A DNA stretch of 64,000 nucleotides from Chamaea fasciata (lineage: Eukaryota; Chordata; Aves; Passeriformes; Sylviidae), in the NCBI GenBank assembly GCA_029207755.1, contig JARCOQ010000008.1, forward strand, positions 26,711,021 through 26,775,020, written 5' to 3'. The notes below the pieces were generated by a model. The model searched no databases. It saw only the letters and a list, made by a program, of their open reading frames with translations, and was not told where the DNA came from. This document shows positions 57,277-64,000 of this stretch, piece after piece (position 1 is the stretch's first letter; every line of letters starts with the position of its first letter). A program made the position numbers and the translations under genes.

Positions 57277-60255
57277 TTTTTTACTTCAGGATCTTAAAGC
57301 ATTCAAGAAACAATCCAATCTCTCTCAGTCAGGACACTTAGAAGTGTCAGATCCTGTTCCATTGGCTGAAGAAACAAGAGCACAGACATCTGAAATGTAG
57401 ACAGAGAACAGGGGCTGGTGAGATGCCCAAACATCAAACACTGCTGGGACTTGTGACCAGTTTGCTTCAAGCTGTGAAACCGTAATTAACATAGACTTAG
57501 CTGAAGATAAATATTAAATGCAAAATGAAGAGGTCTAAGGCCAGCTATCCCGAGAGCTTCAGTCCCTGATAAAATCTGTAAATACCTACTAGATATAGGC
57601 TGCTTCCATAAGTGGCATTTTCTCAGGACTTTCAATTGATTTTTCCCCCTAAGCAATCTATCTCCTTCCTAATCTTATCACATCATACAGATAAACTAAA
57701 AATGGAAAAGGTCAGAAGTTCTATTTGATTTAGGGAAAAAATTACCCTTTGTTAAATGTCTTTGGACTTATTTACATGACTGCTTTTGTTTCTCTTAGAT
57801 CACAAAAGCTTGACTCCTGCTTGTCCCATGGACTCAGTGACTGGATCAGGGATGGACTGACTGAGGAAATCAAACCTGTGAGCACCACGTGGAAGCCTTG
57901 TGAGCCCACAGATAAGTTGCTGGTTTAGGTTTCCAAGGGTTGGAGGCTAGTGCTTAATTTTAAAATGACAGGTCCTTTGGCAATGTTGTCCTAAGACAGC
58001 AACAAAGAAGTGGCACTATCTAATGCCAGTGACTGTTCCTCCCAGCACCCAGAGGGCCACCAGACCTGGCCATGTAAATAATGGCACTGATGCCTGTGTG
58101 GAAAAAACTGCCTCTGCTTCTTGAGACAGGTGTTAGCACCAGCCTGACCAATGCTCCGCACTGCTGCCTATTTGTTTATGTTTTATTGCCAACTAATGCC
58201 AAACTGCAGGCTTAATCAGGTCTACCAACAGTCTAAGTTGGATTTCCCCTTACTGTGACCAGTATGGGACTAGTAGCATTGCAAAGCCTGTCCAGCCACA
58301 GCACAACATTTTGTTACTACCCAGCTGCCTATTGTCTGCAACAGCCTTTTACCACAGGCTCTGTAAAGGTGGGACAGAGCTGCTGCTGCTCCCTGGAGAG
58401 AGGTAAGTGCTTTGAATTTGATTGTGTGGGCCTGGGCTTGTGTCTTAGCATCTCTTTGGGGCAATTTGGCTGTTTACAATGAATTATCTGCATTGACCAG
58501 CTGAGGGCAGGAACAATTTGTCTGTGTTTTCAGGTGGTATCAGAATTAGGTGGTTTATATATGGACTAAACCCCAGGAGAGCATCTGTGATGACAGATGA
58601 CCTTACCTGCCATGTGGACTGGCCTTGTCCCAGCCCAGTCTCTGTCAGTCACGTGCCCCTTGCAAAAATGTCCAGCACCAAACACACATGGGGTGGGTGG
58701 CATCTGGCATGAGCAGGGAAGTCCATACAGCCCAGGACACCTCTGTGTGTGTGCAGGGCAGGTGCTCAGCACCACTGGGGATGCACTGGGGTTTTTAGTA
58801 AGGGCACATCATGTTTTTCCAGATCAGTCCTGCCCCCCTCCCTTGCCTATTGGTGCAGAAAACAACCCAAAGAGCAACTAAACAGCAGACAAAGCTCCTC
58901 TAACATCTTAGTCTTTGTGTCCCTTGAGGACAAAAAGGGACTGGGAGTAAAACTGTCCCAGAAGGAATGGTTAAAAAAATGCTGAAGGGGGAAAGTGTAA
59001 AAGGGAAACTACAATGTGCACTTGCACTGGTGGTGGATGGTTTTTATTACTGTTATTGGCTATTCAAACACTTACCCAAAGAAAGAAAAGAAGAAGTGGA
59101 GACAGCAGCCTCAAATCAAACAGATTTCAAACAGTTCACAAACTTTTTCTAAATATATTAATCTTCCAAAGACTCTTTAGCCTGTTAGTTAGATTTAAAT
59201 AATCATGACCTAGTACTTACTAAATAACTAAAATCTTTTGAGAGTTCACATTTATAGTCCAGATCACTGTAAAACAAAGGGCAGAAAGAAATCCCATTTG
59301 GATGTGAATATTTAATACGGCATTTGGAAAGCTGCTGCACTGACACTAATTTGAGCAGATAATCAAGTAAGTATTAAAACAAACAATTATGCAGACATAT
59401 AATTAGAACAGGAAAAGGTTCTAAGTTAAGCCAATAGAAAATGGTTTATAAAAACAATTTGATCATGGCCTTTCAAACAGAACTGGAACAAAACACCAAA
59501 GCTGTTACTTTATATTCAGGATTATAGATCAGTGGAGGTACCAGTAGTACCTGGTAGGTAAATACAGGATTGATACCCTGGGGTCTGTTCCTTAGGGACC
59601 CACTTCAGAGCCTGTCAGTGTTAACTGGAGCCTTTCTGTTATGTCAAACAGGCTTTGGGTCAGGATCCATCACCTTCTGATGAGGGAGTCCCACAATTCC
59701 TTTATTTGGCAGCTTGCAGGAGAAGCAGAAGTAAAACATATTGCAAAAGCCAAGCTCCAACAGGAGTTCTGTTCAATTATGTCTTAACATTAAACTGTAG
59801 CTAATGTGCTTTTACCAGATGTCCTGATGAAATACTATTACAAGCTGGTGCATTGCATTAATTAAAGTGAAATTTCATAATGAATTCTTTTTTCAAGGCA
59901 GCAGGGATGAATTGATGACCTACATAACCTCCCTTCCCTCTAAAATAGCTTTCCAAACTAATGAAATGAATCCCCCTGGTTGTGGCAGGGGAGCGGAGCA
60001 AGCTGTGCTTTGCATCCCAGCTACACACTGCGACAGGAAAAAATCTGGGCACTCTCCACAGAGATTATGGCTTGCCTTTCATTGTGTGCAGCAACAAGAG
60101 GGAACTTTCAGAGGCAGGAGGACTCTCCATTAAGGCACCTTGCATAACGGGAGGCTTTTGAAAGCTCCATTAAAATTCTTGGACAGTGCCCTCACAGAGA
60201 AGCTGGGGGATAAGCTGGCTGACCCTCTTCCTTATAAACTGGCACAAATGCACAG

Positions 60256-60318
60256 ACAGTTAAATGTACATTTGTTCAAGTTTAAGAGGCTTAGGGTATG
60301 TCATTAAAATATAATCCA
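60256..60318 (+). repeat. Copy A of a diverged dispersed repeat
   Basis: ACAGTTAAAT is followed 14 bp later by a 39-bp block beginning GTTTAAGAGGCTTAGGG and ending ATAATCCA. The block matches the copy at 61671-61737 at 31 of 39 positions, in the same orientation, and the ACAGTTAAAT word matches 10 of 10. The family is not one I can name. Confidence 0.6.
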
Positions 60319-61670
60319 CAACGGACAACAAACATGCCCACAGCTGGCAGGCTCAGACCCGTCTCTGCGGCGAGCGTGTCAGGAGAGAAGCGAGAGGATC
60401 AGCATCACACAGCCCGTGTGTGTGGGGAGCTGACAGGAGGAGGGGAGGCCTCTGTTCCCAGGCATATGTTTTTAAAAGAGAAAATATGCCAGTGAATTTT
60501 GATTATGCCCGTGTTAGTACATTTTGATCCATGGTGGTTTGAGATTAAAAGCGATTTATGGTGTTGCTAAGTCTCAGCAGTCTACATTTCACTAAGCTAT
60601 TGCAGTGCAATCAAAACAGTGCCTGTACCAGTGCGGGATTGTGCCAGTGAGTCCTAATTGCCTGAAAGATAATGGTGTCATTAAAGTCTCTTGCCCCTGT
60701 GAGCCTTGTACTCCTCGACAGAAAAGATGCTTTTATTGTTGGTTTCAAAGGAGCCCTCAGTCACTGCTGAAGCACATTGTCCATTCAGAGGTACTGGGAT
60801 GCTCTATTCTGTAGCTGCTTTATTTCTCAGCTTCTCCCTTCATAAGCAGTGGGCAGGCAAAAGCAATGGAGAGAAATGCAGAAAAAATATTGACTTTTCA
60901 ACAAGCAAGACAAAATATAAATCAGATATAATTCAGTTAGATATCATAAGGGAAAGAAGTGTCTGAGACCTTGCACTGGTTTAGGCTTCTAGCAACAGAA
61001 ATGCAGAATGCTTCTGTATAAGGAGACACACTGCACAAAAATGCCAACTTCTCCAATAATTTTCAAGTCAGTAATCATTTTGACAGAAGAGCTGTGACCA
61101 GCTTCTTTACTCATACAAAAGGCATGTGGCCCCACAATTACACCTTAACTCATGGCCATTCTTCTTTCTGGACAATTTCAATTAAGAAATTACCTCTCCG
61201 TAAGACATTCAATTCTGTTACAAGATTTATTTCTGTCTTCATCTGGTAACATCTTCCTGAAAAGCAGAAAGACACTTATGCAGGTAAATTTATCCCTTGC
61301 CTATTTATGAGTGTGAGTTTTCTTAGACAGAAGGGGGTTCTACTATTATTATTTGCCTGTACTCTGAATCTTGCTATTTCGTGTGCCTTGAGAATCACCT
61401 TTCTGTTTGCTTTGCACAGTGCCCTGCTCACTCAAGGAGCCTGTCTTCAGTGGGTCAGCAATACCAGACCACAGACATATGACAGTGACATGCAGAGGTA
61501 GCCTATAACAAGAGGTTTCTGCATTTGTGGCATCCAAAACTGAACAGAGATGTATTTAATCTCTTAGACCACAGCAATGTCAGGACAAGTAGTATCTGCT
61601 GAGTACAGTAAGAAGCTTGATTTGCAGAGGGGCTGTAGTCCACCCAACCTGCTACCCTCATAAAACCTTT

Positions 61671-61737
61671 ACAGTTAAATAAATACACACTCCGTTACAC
61701 TTAAGAGACTTAGGGCAGGCCATTACAACATAATCCA
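61671..61737 (+). repeat. Copy B of a diverged dispersed repeat
   Basis: ACAGTTAAAT, an 18-bp spacer, then a 39-bp block beginning ACTTAAGAGACTTAGGG and ending ATAATCCA. It lies about 1.4 kb downstream of copy A and in direct orientation. The similarity does not obviously extend into the flanks. It may be two insertions of the same old element, decayed LTR-type ends, or a local duplication. Confidence 0.6.
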
Positions 61738-64000
61738 GAGTGCTCACCAATGCATGCATTACACAAAAAATGCTGGGCATTGCTGGTGCAGAGTACTTTC
61801 AAGCGGAGAAGAGCCTCCACAAATCAGCACTCAGATAATTTTCCTTTCATACTTTCCTTCTCCTTATCTGCCTTTCTCTTAGCTGTTGCTTTTACTCCTC
61901 CATCCAGCTGTTACCTTTCCATCTTCTATCCATATTATCCATCATGGTGGGTATAAGAGCCTTTCTTCATTGCATCACACTTCTGGAGTATTTTTAAGTA
62001 GTATGTTGTAGTTTTGCCACTGATTCTCCATTTGTTTAAGACTTACTGGCATTTAGTGTTTTTTCTTTGCTGAAGCCTTCTGAATGTAGCTTCTAAATTG
62101 CAGTTCTGCTGCTCAGGGCTGTGCCTGTAAGGTGGCACCAGAGCAGGGGCTTTTTCTGAAGGCAAGAGGGGTCTCAGTCAGCTGGATGAGTTAGAGGGGC
62201 CTTTCACATGGAGGGCAGACAGTAATTACACAGACGAACTTAATGCTTCTTGCCTGAAATATAAGTGGCGGAGGGAGATTGTTTAAACCCCAAAAACAAA
62301 TTTGGAGGCCCTCCTGTTCATACAATGCAGCACCCTGGAAAGGGCCAGAGAGGTCACTGATGACCACACCAGAAAGCCCAGGGCAGTTCAAACCCCTTTG
62401 TGCACACCAGGCCCTGCCAGGGACTTATTCTGATGCCCAAACCCTGCAAAATGTGAACTCAGATCTTAATCTTGTGTATTGAAAATTGACAGAGTTTTAC
62501 TTGTTTTTACAAAGAACCAGAGCACGAATGGCAGTAAACCCATGAGCCTTTTGGCTTAATCCCATTTCAGACACAAAAAAGAAACTCCTGCCTGACAGCC
62601 ACAACCTCTCTGGGAAAAGTCGACTCTTCCTCTGTTTCCCTAACTATATTTACTCTGCCATGTGCTGTCATCCCCCAATCCTCCTTGAGTGTCACTTGAA
62701 GAAAAAAAATCTGTAGTGAATTATAATGACAATACGTTGAAGATGGCTTACAGCAGAGAATGGCACTTCATAGCAGCCGGCTGTGACAAATCTGGGTTGG
62801 GAGAGAACATTGTGTATGTCCCAGAGAGTAGAGCTTTTAAAATAAAAACCTCATTCTTGTTCCCTGGAGCTTTTTGATGAATTGCCACATGCAACAATGC
62901 CTTAAACGAAGCATTGGTGATTATCCATCTAAATGTGGCTCAGTGATTACAAAATAAAAGAACAGGCAGCACCCTGAAAACTCTAAACCTACTTGAGGAG
63001 CTCTACTGATGCTAAGGACAGTCCCATTTTGAAGGCAGAGAAGTAGAGGTCACCAAAGGAGCAAAAAACTTTAGAGAGGTGGTACGTGTTACTAGGGATA
63101 ACACTTCTCAGCAGGATGAAACTCCCACCTCTGAGCCATGGACCAGTTGTAGCACACACAGACTGAGGGTCATAAGTGCCAGTCAGATCCCAGGATGATT
63201 CAAACACCTGACTATATGAAAAATATGTTTTACTCTTCTGGCAAGAGTTAGGACAAGGCCAGGAGCAGCAGTCCTGCTGATGTGACCTGGAGGGCAGTGG
63301 TTCTTGTTGGACCATGAGGATACAGTCCAGTGAGGGTTACAGGTTTTACATCAAGGACAAAGAATGTCCTGTCCCATCCAGATATCTGCTTAAACACATA
63401 AACACTATGGCTTTTCCCTCTTGGACAGACATGCTGGTCACAGCATTTAACTCTGCATCTGGTTTAGATGTGCATGGGAAGAGTCCAAACTACCATGGCT
63501 CCCTCTGCAGTTGCTGGGTGAGATGGGCTCTTCTCCCATGTAACACAGGCTCTGCTGCAGATCATGCTGCAGGGAAGTCTACCACCCTCCAAGGAATGCT
63601 CTGGAGACCACAGTCCAAAATCAGACACCTCATTTAAATGCCTCAGCTTGGGCTGTGCAAATACACATCACAGCACCAAGTACTAGCAGAGACCTCCAGC
63701 TCTCTTGTCCATCTTTAACCCCTTTTCCAATGCTGTGCACTGGCCCTCTGGGGCTCTCCCAGTCCTACATAGCCTGTCCAACCCTAACCAGTCCTTTGGG
63801 GCCAGAAGTATGTTTTAAAGCATCCCAAACTAGATTGCTCTGAATAGCCTCTGCACACATAGAAGGTGGCTGATGCATCCCAATGCATGGGGCTTGCTGC
63901 ACATGGGACACCGTGTCCCTCTGCATTTCCCAGGATTTCTGGATGCCCAGCAGCCCACCTGGCAGATATCCAGATATCTACTAGCTCATTGCTTGTGCCA

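Larger units (their letters stand above)
54021..64000. other. Downstream intergenic (non-coding) region
   Basis: In other vertebrates ESYT3 follows MRAS on the same strand, but I recognise no SMP or C2 domain coding sequence here, so its first exon probably lies beyond the window. There is no CpG island in this stretch. Open frames reach 213 codons on the minus strand at 55536-56177 and 198 codons on the plus strand at 56095-56691. Neither contains a recognisable domain. A 28-base T run and a pair of diverged repeat copies are listed separately. Confidence 0.55.

Noticed and set aside
54021..64000. Expected first exon of ESYT3, the next gene in other vertebrates
   Set aside because: No CpG island and no translated segment resembling the ESYT3 membrane hairpin or SMP domain was seen. 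It probably lies beyond the window.

Overview
This window is vertebrate nuclear DNA, most likely from a bird. The coding evidence is one multi-exon gene with GT-AG introns of 1.3 to 21 kb. Three recognisable 3' fragments of CR1, the dominant LINE family of birds and other sauropsids, lie upstream of it. Mammalian Alu, B1 or L1 sequence is not visible. No bacterial, phage, CRISPR or viral gene was recognised.

The gene is MRAS (M-Ras, also called R-Ras3), on the plus strand. Five coding exons join without gaps or frame errors into a 208-residue protein: 34129-34321, 42948-43101, 46277-46376, 47681-47760 and 50765-50864. Split codons occur at residues 65, 116 and 176. All the small-GTPase motifs are present: the P-loop, switch I with Thr45, DTAGQ with Gln71, NKVD and ETSAK. 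The C-terminus is a lysine-rich stretch followed by a CVIL prenylation box.

Layout. Bases 1-12540 are non-coding upstream DNA with the CR1 pieces and small local duplications. Bases 12550-13620 are a strong CpG island that acts as the probable promoter. It contains a perfect MEF2 consensus, a TATA-like/near-CArG box, a probable non-coding first exon ending at 13150, and a possible alternative non-coding exon with a strong splice acceptor at 13381. Intron 1 (13151-34110) is 21 kb and holds an ancient MIR-like SINE. The coding exons follow between 34.1 and 50.9 kb. The 3' UTR begins at 50865 and may end near 51.7 kb (ATTAAA) or near 54.0 kb (tandem AATAAA). Bases from about 54.0 to 64 kb are non-coding downstream sequence with a diverged repeated segment at 60.3 and 61.7 kb.

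Most open reading frames in the window are short chance frames in intron or intergenic DNA, or frames within the CpG island. I found no sign of an undescribed multi-gene system. The most interesting items are regulatory: a muscle-type core promoter inside a CpG island, a possible alternative 5' UTR exon carrying a short upstream ORF, possible alternative polyadenylation, a few palindromic or dimeric motifs in introns, and the unexplained repeat pair near the right end.
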